A DNA stretch of 64,000 nt from Hordeum vulgare subsp. vulgare (GCF_904849725.1 NC_058523.1:343955948-344019947), one strand, 5' to 3'. Shown: positions 32,671 through 45,824, counted from the stretch's first letter. The notes: generated by a model from the sequence alone, not told the origin. Made by a program: numbers and translations.

Positions 32671-35600
32671 GGTAATTGATGACAACCACTTAAAGAGGGT
32701 TTATATAAGGAAATAAGCATAACCAAGCACACACATGCAAAGCAATAATGCATGCTTACAAGATGTAAGTTCTTATGCAATAAAAGCAAAACCCTCTAAG
32801 CATAACCAAACTAAACTCTCTAAACTTCTCCACCATTGGCATCGATTGCCAAAATGGACAAAAAGTTTAGAAAGCCAATATAGTAGGTGGTCCTCCAAAA
32901 AGTGTGTACTTCTCAACAAATGAGTGCAAAGAAATACACATATACAATGATAAGAAGTTTGAGGAAAATGAACTATATCGAGGACCCAAAGATTGCAAAT
33001 AAAAGGATCGATGCCACAAGGACATACAAAAATAGAGGCAAGCAATCAAAAGATACCAAATGGAACAAACAATCATATGGTCCTTCGAACCACATGAATA
33101 AAAGATATTATGATAAAGGCAACAGAGTGTTTTATCAAAACTAGAGAAGCTCCCCATGATTTGTGCACTAATAAGAGATTTTTGTATTTGATACAAGTGC
33201 ACAAAATAGGATCGTTGCTCCCCCAAAATTAATAAAAACACACAACGAGTGCAAGAAGATAGATGAGACAATAAGCATATCGCTTGCACAAAACAAAGGG
33301 TTGAGCAACATGTAAAAGAAGCAACTTAAGAATAGGCTCAACCAAAATAATGTGTGTGAGTCATGGCAAAGCACTTGAGAAGACTAAGATAAGGATGAGC
33401 ATTACTCATCAACATAGTCTTGATGAAATGAGAAACAAAGTGCAAGATATATCATTCCCACACACACATACTAGAAAATGGGTTCACAAGCTTACTAATA
33501 AACAAAATAAGAACCAACGCTTGCCACAACCCATGGTGAAGATAGGAAATAAGAACCTTGTCAAGAGGAGGGACACCAATCGAAATGGCAAAACCCTGAT
33601 CAAGACAAGCATGAGGAAAAATAATCTTCACACCCAAAGAGTGCATCAAGATGTAGGAAATAAGATACACACTCAAGACAAATCCTTCCACGAAGCCACC
33701 AAAATTGAAAAAGGAAATGCAACAGTGGATGTGAAAGAAAAGAGGATATAAATTAGAGATGTAACTTCTCTCATGTGTAAAAGATTCTAAGTAGAAGACA
33801 ATCATAATGATATATATCCACAGAGAAGGATGTACACACGAAATGGTTACAAGAAGGAACAAACAAGATATCCAAAAGGAAGTCATAAATATATCAATAA
33901 GGTCTTTGCTTGGAATCATAGCACATGGACTAATATTTTCTTATTGTACAATATGAACTTCCAACATACGAACATCAAAGACATCCCAACTAGCAATAAG
34001 ACATCATTGTTTGGATGCTTTGAGAAAGGAAACAAGTACTACAAGAACAAATCAAGAGATTCATGCAATGATGCAACTTGGAAAAGAAAAGACAGGTTTG
34101 GGCCTTTGCAAGAAATGAATGCATGAAGTAGATACTTGTTACCGAGACAACATTGGATTGATGTAGTAGATAGTTGTTCGTTGATCATCCTAACTTGGCT
34201 CCAATAATCGCATGGTCTCAACACCTTCCTTATAGGTGAGCCGAGCATCCAACGCATTTCCAATTGTTCCTGGAACAACAAAACAAACAAAATGGTGCCC
34301 AAGCTCATTGGGACCAAAGAGTTAGAAAACCAACAATACATAGGCCAAACTCCACATATATATGTGCACATAGATATGAATTTGAATTTCATGCACACTT
34401 TAACCAATTTATGACAAGGTGGAGTTTCCCCTATATATTAGGTCAAAGAAAGGAAGCAAGCAAAAGAAGCTATATATAGTAAATATGCATGCTCAAGGCT
34501 TTCAAGAATAAACCCAACGCAAAGTTGATAATACACCAAAAGACAAGGTATCAAGTGATAATAAGATACCAAACGAAAAACTATCACTTGAAGGATATTA
34601 ATTAAAAGATACCTCAAGGATGAGATATCCATTTACACATGCCAAATAAAAGGAAACACAATACCAATTGAAGGAAAACAAACACGAGGTATCTAGTTTC
34701 CAAAAGAGAGCTAGGTTCCAACAAACCAAACCCTCGACAAATTTTCATGATGGCACAAAGCATCATAAAGAGAAAGACTTACCTCCCATCAACACACACT
34801 TGATGGGGATCAAAAGATTTTATGATGGGCGAATAAAGAGAGTGTTCTAAAGAAAATAGGATAGCTCCCCCAAGGGATGTGAATTATATAGAATTTGCTT
34901 TTAAATACAAAATGCACAAGATGGGATCATCACTTTCTCTATATCTGTAAAAACACTAGACATGTTAAAATAGATCCACAAGAGGCAAGGAAGACAAAAG
35001 AAACACAAAATCGAATGTAAAGACGATTAGCAATTCCTACCACATGATGGGAATACCAATTGTCAAGGACAAGAAGTATTTTGGAAATGATACTCATTGG
35101 TAGATCGCAAATATATCCAAGATCATCTTTACCCATCAAACGCAAGCAAATGACACTTGTAGAGCTAACATGACAACTAGGAACAAGATAATTTACAATA
35201 TCAACACTAAGTGGCAATACCTCAAGTGTACACATTTTCTAGGCTTGTAATATGCACATAGTATATTACTCCCCCATAATGTGATAACCCAACAATATTA
35301 ACAAGTGGCAAATTAAAACCAACAAGAGATAATTAATGGACCATATAGAATTTGAATTTCTCATGAGTAAGACATACCACATAGAAACTAGATAATCTTG
35401 AAATATCAATACTAAGTGGTATTCCCCATGTATACACATTTATAGGATTGTGAGGTGTGCAAAGCACATCACTCCCCCACAATGGGATAATCCATTAATC
35501 TCTCACAAGAGCCAACAATAATATAAACAAGATGCAAAAAGGCTCAATACAAGACTCACATGTACATGATATGCAAACCAACATACACATACTCAATTAC

Positions 35601-35848
35601 TCAAGATAAGCAAGTTGGAAGCACAAAAGATACAAACACATGCAAGGTACAAAACCACAACATGCAAAGGGGCAAGCAACTAACAATGTAAACAGTTTAA
35701 GTATAATTTACCGTAAGGAGGCACATTGGATACAAGATAGAAAGTCGATAATCCAAATGACTTGGCTTGAGATAATATGAATGATGAAGACCCCTTAATT
35801 CTTCATTATGTATCCAAGTCTCTAATGTCCTCCACATTCACCTATTGA
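32671..35848 (-). other. Long non-coding 3' region of the Copia-like element
   Basis: About 3.2 kb between gag and the PPT holds only short chance frames and no Copia protease, integrase or RT motif. On the minus strand it carries several GGGGGAG tracts resembling the PPT, at about 33220-33230, 34866-34873, 35271-35280 and 35471-35480. Confidence 0.7.
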
Positions 35849-38241
35849 TCAAGTTTGAGCTTGTTGGTCCCCAACCACGTTGGGTCCTAAGAGGTTAGTC
35901 ACAATAGGCTTGGCAACCCAAATGGTACTTTTCTTGACACCACTTTGAGTACCAACAAACTTGGAAAACACATTACCAACATTATCCTTCCCAAGAGAAT
36001 ATATATCATCAATAATGATTGGGTTGGATAAATTACCTCTCGTGCAAGAAGAAGCGAAGTGACCCTTCTCACGACATAAGTAGCAACATCTACCCTTTAA
36101 TTTCTTCCCTATTGATTTCTCAACATGAGGAGTGTTGGCTTGTGTCTTCTTGGGAAGGGGCCTTTCTTAAACTTGTAGTTGAGTATGTGATTGAACTTGT
36201 GGCCGCTTCCCTTGTTGCTTGTGACTTTAGGGCTTCTTCTTTAGTGGGCAAGATATAACACGGTGCCCTTCAATTTTGCACTTGAAGCAAATAATTTTGG
36301 CCGAATTCTTGACTTGTTCTTGGCCCTTCTTCTTGAAGATTTTGGACTTATTCTTCTTGTTGGAGTTGAATCCAAGTCCATCTTTGTCATTTGGGGATTT
36401 TTGCCCACACAAGACATTGTTGAGTGTGGACATTCCTTCATGACTCTTTTCCAAGTCTTTCTTCAAGGAAGTGACTTGGGCCTTGAGCTCTTTGATTTCC
36501 TCTACATGGTTAGTATCAACACAAGTACTAGAGGAAGTATAAGCTTCATTGTTAGAGCAACAAGGCATGGAAAGTAATTCATCACAAGATGTAGCAACAT
36601 TATGATTAGATGAATTATAAGGACTAGCACATGGCAATATAGATTTTTGACTAGAAGTAGTGCTAATGTCCACATGAGGCTCACTCGATGTTACCTTGGT
36701 AGTAATAGCCTCATGAGATAATTTTACCACATTATGGGATACTAGAAGATCAACATGAGAGCTTGTGAGCATTACATGACTTTCTTCCAATTTCCCATAA
36801 TTGCTAGATAGCAACTCAAGTTGAGCCCTTAGCTCAACATTCTCCTTTAAAATGGATGCTTCACAAGAAGTAGAGTTAGTAGCACAAGCATCATTATTAA
36901 CAATAAGAGGAGAGGGCAACTTGGAAAGCTCTTTAGCATATGAAGCTTCAAGTTGAGCATGAGACTCGGTGAGTTCGATGAGCGAACTCTTAATAGCCCT
37001 TGAGCCATTTTCGAGGTGCTCATAGTCCTCAACGAGTTTAGCATGTGCAACTTCAAGCTTATCGCTTTTAGTTCTAAAATCATTAGCCACCTCGAGAGCT
37101 CTATGATGGGATTCCTTTAATCTAGATAATTCTATAGCAAAGGTTTCCTCAAGAGATTCCTTGGTGGTTTGTTAATTTTTAAGAGCTTGAGATAGCTCCG
37201 CGATCTCGTTAGCGTAATCACGCTCATGACCTTCCATTGTCTCAATGGTGGCCTCATGCTCCTCGAGATGAGCTTCCAACTCCTCAATGTATTTCTTGCC
37301 CTCAGTGGCAATAGACATGATTTCCAAGAAGTTGGAACAAGCAAGTTTATTCTTATAAAGAGATTTAAAAATCATTTCACCCTTAATATTTAAGGATGCA
37401 ATAATATCACTCTCTTCATCATTATCCTCATCCTCATTATCATCAACATCATCATCATGAGATACATTGGGATTCAAAGTAGGAGATACCTTTGAAGCCT
37501 TAGCCATAAGGCAAAAGTGAGTAACAATAGATGATGATGTAGGATCCCTTGAAGCATCATTCAAGGCCACATCTTGTTCCATGGAGTGATGAATTTCCTC
37601 TACATTGTTAGCACAACAACTCGAGGAAATATATACATTTTGATCATGGCAACAAGATATAGGAAGCATATCATCATGAGATTTAGTCAAGCAGTTTTTA
37701 CATGATATGCAAGGACTATCAAGACAAGCATGTAAAACATTGAGAGTGCTCGAAGTGTTAATGCCCAAAGATGAATCATTGCGATAATATAGTGAAGAAG
37801 GATCATCAACAATAAACCCACTATCATCATTGCAATGATCACCACTACTCACCATGTAGGTGAAGTAGATGAAGTTGAGAAGAGAACACGACCGAAGGTG
37901 GAGGGAGAACAATCATTCCTACAAATCTTGGGCGTACCATATTTATCTTGAAGCTTTGTCCACAACTCATGAGCATCCCGGAATGGCATGAGTTGAAATA
38001 TAACTACATTGCTCAAAGCATCAATAAGCACATTAGAAGCTTGAGCATCGAGATAAGAGTTTTTCTCATCCTCTAAAGATATATTTTGAGAATCCTTTGG
38101 AGGAGAAAAACCCATATCTACAATTCGCTCTAAATTTGGGTCCAAGACCCGAAAGTGATTAAGCATGCCAATTCCCCAAACATCAAAATTTGTGCCATCG
38201 AAATTAAGAGTGTGAGTGAATCCTGAACCCCTAGTCGACAT
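35849..38241 (-). pseudogene. gag: Copia-type gag with two zinc knuckles, interrupted
   Basis: The N-terminal block (38241-37849) starts MSTRGSGFTHTLNFDGTNFD and has NVVIFQLMPFRDAHELW, typical of the Copia gag (UBN2/DUF4219-like) domain. A frameshift at about 37850-37900 leads to an acidic and then coiled-coil region (EELEAHLEEHEATIETMEGH) with a stop at 37172-37174. The same frame resumes with KLVEDYEHLENGS and ELKAQVTSLKKDLEKS, to zinc knuckle 1 (CFKCKIEGHRVISC, CX2CX4HX4C, about 36285-36240). After stops comes zinc knuckle 2 (CYLCREKGHFASSC, about 36044-36086) and the end, VVGDQQAQT, with its stop at 35849. Two knuckles and long coiled coils suggest an RNA-binding capsid protein. The reading is broken in this copy and no pol follows. 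Confidence 0.78.
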
Positions 38242-38282
38242 CCTTACTCTCTAGGTGGTTAAACCTAATAAAGAGAGACCTA

Positions 38283-38294
38283 TGTCTGATACCA
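38283..38294 (-). other. Primer-binding site, initiator tRNA-Met type
   Basis: The minus strand reads TGGTATCAGACA two bases inside the LTR end. The TGGTATCAGA core is the usual plant Copia/gypsy PBS complementary to initiator tRNA-Met. Confidence 0.8.
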
Positions 38295-38296
38295 AT

Positions 38297-40795
38297 TGAA
38301 AAGACGTGGATGTCGCCTAGAGGGGGGGGGGGTGAATAGGCGCTTTAAAATAATTACGGTTTAGGCTTGAACAAATGCGGAATAAAACTAACGTTTAATT
38401 TGTCAAGCACAAAACCTAAAACAACTAGGCTCACCTATGTGCACCAACAACTTATGCTAAGCAAGATAAACAACTAAGTGATAGCAAGATATATGACAAT
38501 AAACAATATGGCTATCACAAAGTAAAGTGCATAAGTAAAGGGTTCGGGTAAGAGATAACCGAGGCACGCAGAGACGATGATGTATCCCAAAGTTCACACC
38601 CTTGCGGATGCTAATCTCCGTTGGAGCGGTGTGGAGGCACAATGCTCCCCAAGATGCCACTAAGGCCACCGTAATCTCCTCACGCCCTCGCACAATGCAA
38701 GATGTCGTGATTCCACTAAGGGACCCTTGAGGGCGGTCACCGAACCCGTAAAAATGGCAACCCTTGGGGGCGGTCAGCGGTACCCATACAACTTACTCGG
38801 GACAATCTCCACAACCTAATTGGAGACCCCGACGCTTGCCCGGAGCTTTACACCACAATGATTGAGCTCCGAGACACCACCAAGCTTCTAGGACGCCAAA
38901 GCATCCATGAAGAACAATCTCTAGGGCACCAAGTACCAAAGGGTAATAAGCTTCTCAACTTCTCACTTCCACGTATCACCGTGGAGAAATCAAACCGATG
39001 CAACTAATGCAATGGCAAGAACACACGAAATGGTCAAGTCCCTCACACTCAAATCCCTCCACAACAACAAAAGCTATGAAGAAATATGAGAGGAAGAACA
39101 AGGAGCTCACAAAGAACTCCAAGATCTAGATCCAAGGGGTTCCCCTCGCATAGAGGAGAAAGTGACTGGTGGACATGTAGATCCAGATCTCCTCTCTCTT
39201 TTCCCTCAAGAACTAGCAAGAATCATTGGAGGGTTTGAGAGTTCGCAATCTCTAAGAAGGTCAACAATGGGGGAAGAACACGAGCTCAACTGATAAGAAA
39301 ACACCAAGAGGGAAGAAGGACCCTTTTATATAGTGGGGGAAAGAATCATACCGTTACTCCCACTTACAGCCCGAGCATAACGGTACTACCGCTGCCCCAA
39401 GCGGTACTACCACTCAGGGAGGAGCGGTACTACCGCTGCCCCTGGCGGTAGTACCGCTAGACACTGGCGGTACTACCGCTACCCCTGGCGGTACTACCGC
39501 TAGAGAAAGTCTTCGCAAAAAGTCCGACGGAGAACAACCGCTCATAGAGAGGTACTACCGTCCCGAAGCAGTACTACCGCCCAACTAGAGTGGTACTACT
39601 GCTCCTAGAGCAGTACTACCGCTAGGGAGCGGTAGTAAAAAATTACTGCCGCTCTGGGGGCGGTACTACTGCTCTGGGGGCGGTACTACCGCTGGATACT
39701 GAAACTGCTCTAACTTTTGCATACGGACTCCGAATTCAACGAAACCAAGTTTGCATATGGAAAGCTAACGAAATGAGATAACACAATCTTGATAGAAATA
39801 TCAATAAGAAACAAGTGAGAAAAGGCCCATAATAAAATGGTGAGAACCCTTCTTCGAATAAGACCGGTAAAAACTCCCAACATCGAAAACATCATAGAAG
39901 ATGCATATGGACTCCGTGTTCGATGAACTCGAGCTTGTCATGAAGATGACCATAAGCTCTAAAACTCACAAAGAGAAACACCAAACAAGAACCAAGAAGT
40001 ATGATGCAAGGATGCAAATGGTTTGAGCTCTCAACGAACGATACGATCAAGCTACTCACTTGAGAGCCCCCCTTGACAGTACGACAATCTATCCTAAAAC
40101 AGAAAACCTATCAAGGGCAAACCTATACCTTGCACCTCGTCCTCTTGAGCTAAATGATGATGATCTTGGATTCCTCAAGATGGACCACCTTTCTTGATTG
40201 CGTTGGCTTGATGAAGACTAGTTGATTGCTCCCCATACTCACTATGGGCGAGCCACTCTTCAGCATATCTTCACAAGTCCATTGCCACCACAATGGACGG
40301 CAAGCTTCAAGCTTGATATATTCATGTTGATCCACTTGAACTTTTACACTACAATCTTGATGACGATCACCACTTGATGTCATCCTTCATGTGTTGTATT
40401 AGATCTTCCTTTTGACGCAAGCCCATGGAAACACACCTAACCCCCACAAAGAACTCTCACGAAGACCATGGGTTAGTACACAAACACATAATGGACAATG
40501 CTTACCATACCATGGGATCACTTGATCCCTTTCGGTACATCTTGTATGATTTGTGTGTTGATCATCTTGATTTACTCTTTGTCTAACGATCTTGATCAAC
40601 CTTGTGTCTCTATGACCATTCTTTGGATAATACCTTGAATACCATCTTGGTCATCATATAAACTCCTTGAACCCAACAGATGGACTTCAATAAGTGCCTA
40701 TGGACAAATCCTATAAATATAACTTAAGGCAAGCATTAGTCCATATGAATTGTCATCAATTACCAAAACCACATATGGAGAAATATGCTCTAACA
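38297..40795 (-). repeat. 5' LTR of the Copia-like element
   Basis: On the minus strand it starts TGTTAGAGCATATTTCTCC and ends CCTCTAGGCGACATCCACG...TTTTCA, about 2.5 kb. Near its end is a run of 10-12 G/C (about 38321-38332). It contains the palindromic minisatellite at 39380-39700. Flanking bases on the outer side are TATGG (40796-40800); the partner TSD has been lost. Confidence 0.85.
39380..39700. repeat. Palindromic minisatellite in the Copia-like 5' LTR
   Basis: Many copies of AGCGGTACTACCGCT and variants are separated by short GC-rich spacers. The core GCGGTA-N-TACCGC is an inverted repeat with 6-bp arms around one base. The spacers alternate between forms such as AGGGAGG, CCCCTGG and GGGGG. 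Confidence 0.85.
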
Positions 40796-40860
40796 TATGG
40801 GAAAGATGATCCCTAAGAGCTTCATAGCCTTCTACTCCCATAGGAGTTGTCAGGATTCCC
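40796..40860. other. 65-bp remnant, unassigned
   Basis: It lies between the Copia-like LTR and a solo LTR. Its last five bases, TTCCC (40856-40860), are the left TSD of that solo LTR. Before that insertion it joined directly to 45825. Confidence 0.5.
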
Positions 40861-43800
40861 TGTGGGGACCTCGACTTACGAGTCGAGATCGCCGTGCTCA
40901 GTGATTCCAGAGATCAATGCTCACCGAACACAGATACCGAATAAAGGAGTCTTACATCCATACATACTATTTGATATAGTAAATGACCACGTCGGTTGAG
41001 TCTTACATATATAGGGCCTTAAAGGCCTACACTCCAAACTGGACCAATAGCGGAATTATTGGTTGAAAGCGTGAACCCATGCCATCAGCCTTAACCTACA
41101 GGCATTCTGACTGGGAAGCATCCTAGCTCGCAAGAACGTCACCGAGTTAATCTTCACCATATCCTGTTCTTTCACACCTGGTCAATGAAATAACTAGTGG
41201 CAAGCCAATGAGTACTTTGAATGTATCGCAAACAACCCATGATATGAACAATGAAGGCGAAGGATAACAATATCATGCATCTTTGGTGTAAGTCATCTAG
41301 GTGGAATGATCATGAATATGCATCAAGTTAAAGAATTACTTTTGAAGAACATGTTACAAATATCAATATATCTGTCGAGGGCTGAACCATCCGGGTTCAC
41401 CCTATATGCCAAGTCACCGAACTTAGTCATATCATTACTTTCATAGCAACTCCTTTTTCAGCACCACTCACACTCACACTTGGTTTATGCGGAAATAACC
41501 GGACGTAGTTTAAGCAGGATTACCCAACTGTCCTTGATCGTGGACACGGCTATTCGAATAGTTTACACTCTGCAGAGGTAGTACGCTGGACCCACGAGAT
41601 CCAGGAAACTTCCGGGTCATCCACGACTCGCGGTATATAACATACCCGAGGTAAGTACCCGATCGATGCCTTTCCCCTGACGATACTAGACAAAGAGGTC
41701 CACTCGATTGGTACCCAACCCACATGTTGTACGTCTTACGAGCACCAACTCTGGACAATACCAACCATGCGGGGACCAACGGTGTGACTGGAACTCATAA
41801 AAATGGCATAGTCGTCCTACCTGGCACGACCCCATCACGAGAGTGACCACACGTCACTCCTGCCACTAGTAATGTGGCTCTTTGCTAGCACCGACCAGAG
41901 TAATTAACATAGCCCCGTCCCACGAGGGGTAACGTGGTCGTACTGGTAAGGTTGGGACGATCGACACATCATAAATCTAATCCCATTTCCGAAACCATAC
42001 TCACACAAATATTGGGTGCATCACTTCACCGAAAGTGACCACCTAACTCATCATCACCCTCGGGCATTAGTGGCACCCGACGGGGGTTTAGTAAATTCTT
42101 GCTTTATGTCAACAACATGCTCATGATAATACTACTTCTATCTTTACTTGTCAACATGGTAATAGCAGGACCCTCAAGGGGTAGGGTCAAGCTCAATGCA
42201 TGTGCTCCGGGGGAGCCTTCGGTAAAATCATATCAAATGATTACCGACACTTATGATCATATGCAACGGGAATACTTGCTATTTTAACATGCAAAGTAAC
42301 ATATGCTCAGTCATGGTCAAATGGCTGCTTGCCTTGCTCACGTACGTCCTCGGGGTCTTCGAGGTCTTCCGCTCCAACTCCGAATACGCCGTCTACCCGT
42401 CAACTATCGTGAGAAACAATTACAGTAAGCCACACAGCAAGCAAAAACAAAAGTGTCCTATAAATAGAAGTTTTATTTTTCTTGGACCTCTCTGGTCATA
42501 AGAAAAATACCTGAATCTTTGCCAAGGGGGGTTGGATCATCAGGGGTGTTTGAATGGAGGAAAAGAGGAATAGGTGTTTATTGAAGAAGCCCACAGAAAT
42601 CATTCTCTTAAAAATGAGTGGAGGCACTCAATAAACAGAGCATGATTTTAGAAATATTTAGGAAGTTGATTCACTGGATTTGGAGTTTATATGAATATTC
42701 TAGGAGTTTTCTAATATGGAATAAATAGCAATAGGAAGCTATTTATTTATTGCAACAGAAGTAAGTCACACAAAAATGTTGATCAAGGCTTCAAAAATAG
42801 GGCATGATTTTAGAGGGCTCTAGAATTTGGAATCACTCCATTTGGAGTTGATTTGGAACTTATAGGAATTTTGAAACGTGGGACATATATATCCAGATTT
42901 GGATTTTGGGCAATAACACTACAGAAAATCTTCTTGGAAAAATGTGCAAAGCACATATGTGGATATAGCTTGAATTTAGGAACCTGTGGGAATTTGAATC
43001 AAGCAATTTGGAGTTAGTATGAATTTTGGATGGATTTACGAAGTTATGCAAAAACATAAAATTGAGAAAGGCTTCAATCCCCAGGAACTATCCTGCGCCC
43101 ACATGCGCTGGGGAGGGAATGGGCCGACCCGGCTGCCTCAGCCTCGAGGGGCTGGTGACACCGAAGGCGTATTTTGAGGAATACGTCGTCCTCGCAGGGA
43201 GGCAACATCTTGGGTAGGCGCGACCACTTATCCCGGGGCCCGACCGAGGTGAGGCTGACGAGGGGGGGGTCCCGCCTGTCTGATGCATCTCCCACCTCCC
43301 GCTCACGCAAGGGAGGGTCAGGGGCTCGAGGTTGCGCCGGCTCCTGCTCCTTTGGCCATCCCCGGCGAGACCCGGCACACTCGAGGGCACGGGCGGCCGC
43401 GCCGCGCCCGACCAGGCGCCACGCGCTAGTGGGGAGGGGCGGTAGCGACGCCGGCAGGGTGGCCATGACCCACGAGGGAGGCCGCCGGCTTCCATGGCCT
43501 CGGGCGCGCGATGCCGAGGGAGGAGAGGGGACGCAGAGGGAGGGATGCGCGACCACGGGGAGGCTCACCGGACAGCCCAGGGGCGAGGGGAAACCCCCTG
43601 GGTTGGCTAGGCTCACGCGGGGACCTTCGGGAGTTCGGCCATGACTATGGCAGGAGGAGGAGGTGGACCTGGGAAGTGGTGGGGCTTGAATAGGGAGCCT
43701 GGGATGCTCTCCAGTAAGAGGGGAGCAAGAGAGACTTGGGAAGAGGGAGATAAGAGAGGAGGAGGAGGGAGGAGAGCTTGGAAGCTCTCGGGTACACCCA

Positions 43801-45819
43801 TGGGCATGGGTGCCAGATGTCCCAGAGGAACCTTGGAAGCTAGCTAGTGGATGGAGATGCTTGGAATGGTCAAAGGAAGGCTCCGAGACACACTGGGGCA
43901 TCTTGGTTCAACAAGAAATGGACTGGAGGAAAGCAACAAAGTGCAGAGCACCCATATTGCAGTCCAGGGTGGTGGTCACCACGAGCACCAGTGCCAACAG
44001 GGTCCTAATGACCAGTCAAGATGTCTGGGAGGTGGGGCATGCTATCTCGAAGGTGAGTGAGGAGTTTGGCTTCAAGTGGAGTTGATTTGAACGGCTATTG
44101 ACCGAGGTAAACATTTCAGCAGGAAACTAGGGGCTGATACAAGTGGTTTTTACAGGCAGGGATGGGAGGTGAAACCATGTCCTCGAGCATCTGGTATGGA
44201 AGGACTACACATCTGCAAAATTTCAGCTCAAGCAAAGAATTGTAGCTAGCACTTGCTGTACAAAGCTACCTTTCAGCCATAAATCAACTTGAGGATGTGC
44301 TGCTCATTTTCTCCACATGGGCATGCCACCTCTTGGCTTGAAACAATACCTTGGAGTGCTAGATACCCTCTGGAAAGAGATGGGGGCTTTGTCTTAAGCA
44401 TAAGGGAGGCAAGAGGGGTAAAATTAGTGATTCCAAGGGTAAAATGAGAGAAAGTTACAAAGGATCCTTCTCCAATAATTGGCCAGTGGCCATGGGGATG
44501 TTACTGGAAGTAAAATGTAAGTAGAGATAGCTGTGGTAGAAAGTTGAGCTCAAGGGTAAAAGTGGAAGGGGTAAAAGAAGCCAATTTAGTGAGTGCACAC
44601 AAGGTGTTTGATCTGTGGTTAGGCTACCATATGGATTCCAATGGCTATGAAACTTAACAGGATCAAATGATAGATGAAAATAAGCTTGCACACCAAATTT
44701 GAGATTTGCTGGAGAAGTTTTCCAATGTAGACTTGGAAAACACCTAAAATGGGCATAAATGGCTTTCTGATTACAACCCTATTCAAATCAATTCCCACAA
44801 ATCCAATATTTGGTGCAGGGGAATTATTTGAGCATTAAGGCAGGCACAAAAAGTTTGAGGTCAATTGGAGAAACTTTATAATGTAAAGTTTACCAAAGTC
44901 AAAAATCAGCAGAGAGGGTTTTGAGGGTCTTAGGACAAGTTATTCTATTCTCCTTGATGCACCACTTGGTGTGGATGCATTATTGGAATATTAGAACATG
45001 TCCAACAAATTTGAGCACAATTGGAGACACTTCACAATGTAGAGTTGCTCAAATTTGAATCTAGACAGATAGGGTTTTAGAATAATTAGGGAAGTCAAAT
45101 CAACTTGGATTGAGTTGAAACTTGGCAAGGTCATCAGGCATAACATAGGTGACACGCTGGAATTTTACTGGAATTTATTGAGAATATTTCTTATAGAAAT
45201 ATCCCAAAAGCTTGAAATAGGCAGGTATGGTTTTGGAGGGGTTTGACCAATATTTTGAACATGACCATGTGTTGAAACTCATATATATGGAATAAATATA
45301 TCCAGTGAGTTTCCCTAAATTTTCTTAAATATTTTGAAGGCAATAAAAATAACTTTCCTTCATATGAGACCATTTCTGGCCTCACAGAAAGGTACTTAAA
45401 AATAATAATAAAATAACTTTTAAAATAATAATATTGTGGTTTTTGGAAGACATTTTGATAATAGGTTTTAAATAAAATAATTGGTGCAAAATAATTTCCC
45501 TAATTATGAGGACTTGTAGTACAAATCTCATCTCAGGGGTTTGAAAGTTTAATTCAAAGAAATGCCTTTGGTGAGAAGATATTATTTGGTAAAAATAGAG
45601 TTTGGTCCTAAACACATGGCATGATCATTAGGCAGGAGAACATGGGCTAAGGAGGTGAGTTGGAGAATAGCAAGAATCATTGGGGATCAACACAAGCATA
45701 CCAGCAAGCACGCAACGAATAGTCAATTCAAGCATCACAAGCATTCACAAAATTTTGAAATTGGTCCTAATTTTTGAAATAAGCTAATTAGTCAGGAAAG
45801 CTAAACACAGGGTGTTACA
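40861..45819 (-). repeat. Complete 4.96 kb solo LTR
   Basis: On the minus strand it begins TGTAACACCCTGTGTTTAGC and ends ...GTCGAGGTCCCCACA. Perfect TTCCC duplications flank it (40856-40860, 45820-45824). No PBS, PPT or coding domain is present. The TGTAACACCC start is typical of large Triticeae gypsy LTRs; the family was not verified. A GC-rich block at about 43070-43850 has open frames on both strands, probably a composition effect. Confidence 0.85.
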
Positions 45820-45824
45820 TTCCC

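Larger units (their letters stand above)
15378..40795 (-). mobile_element. Gag-only Copia-like LTR retrotransposon, 3' LTR split by insertion
   Basis: Reading leftward: 5' LTR 40795-38297, initiator-Met-type PBS 38294-38283, gag 38241-35849, non-coding region 35848-32671, PPT 32670-32657 and 3' LTR 32656-31220 continued at 16171-15378. The two 3' LTR parts match 40795-39407 and 39407-38611 of the 5' LTR, so 16172-31219 is a later insertion. The last roughly 314 bases of the 3' LTR (equivalent of 38297-38610) are gone at the 15377 junction. No protease, integrase or RT is visible, so the element would depend on enzymes from elsewhere. It looks older than its guest: the LTRs differ by about 16 sites in the first 240 aligned bases. 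Confidence 0.88.

Noticed and set aside
33200..34900. Possible Copia pol in the Copia-like internal region
   Set aside because: No protease, integrase or RT motif in any frame; short frames only, on both strands.
43074..43901. 275-codon open frame on the minus strand and others in the same GC-rich block
   Set aside because: Open frames overlap on both strands and in several phases. The protein is Pro/Ser-rich without a domain, and the block lies inside a solo LTR. GC composition explains the lack of stops.
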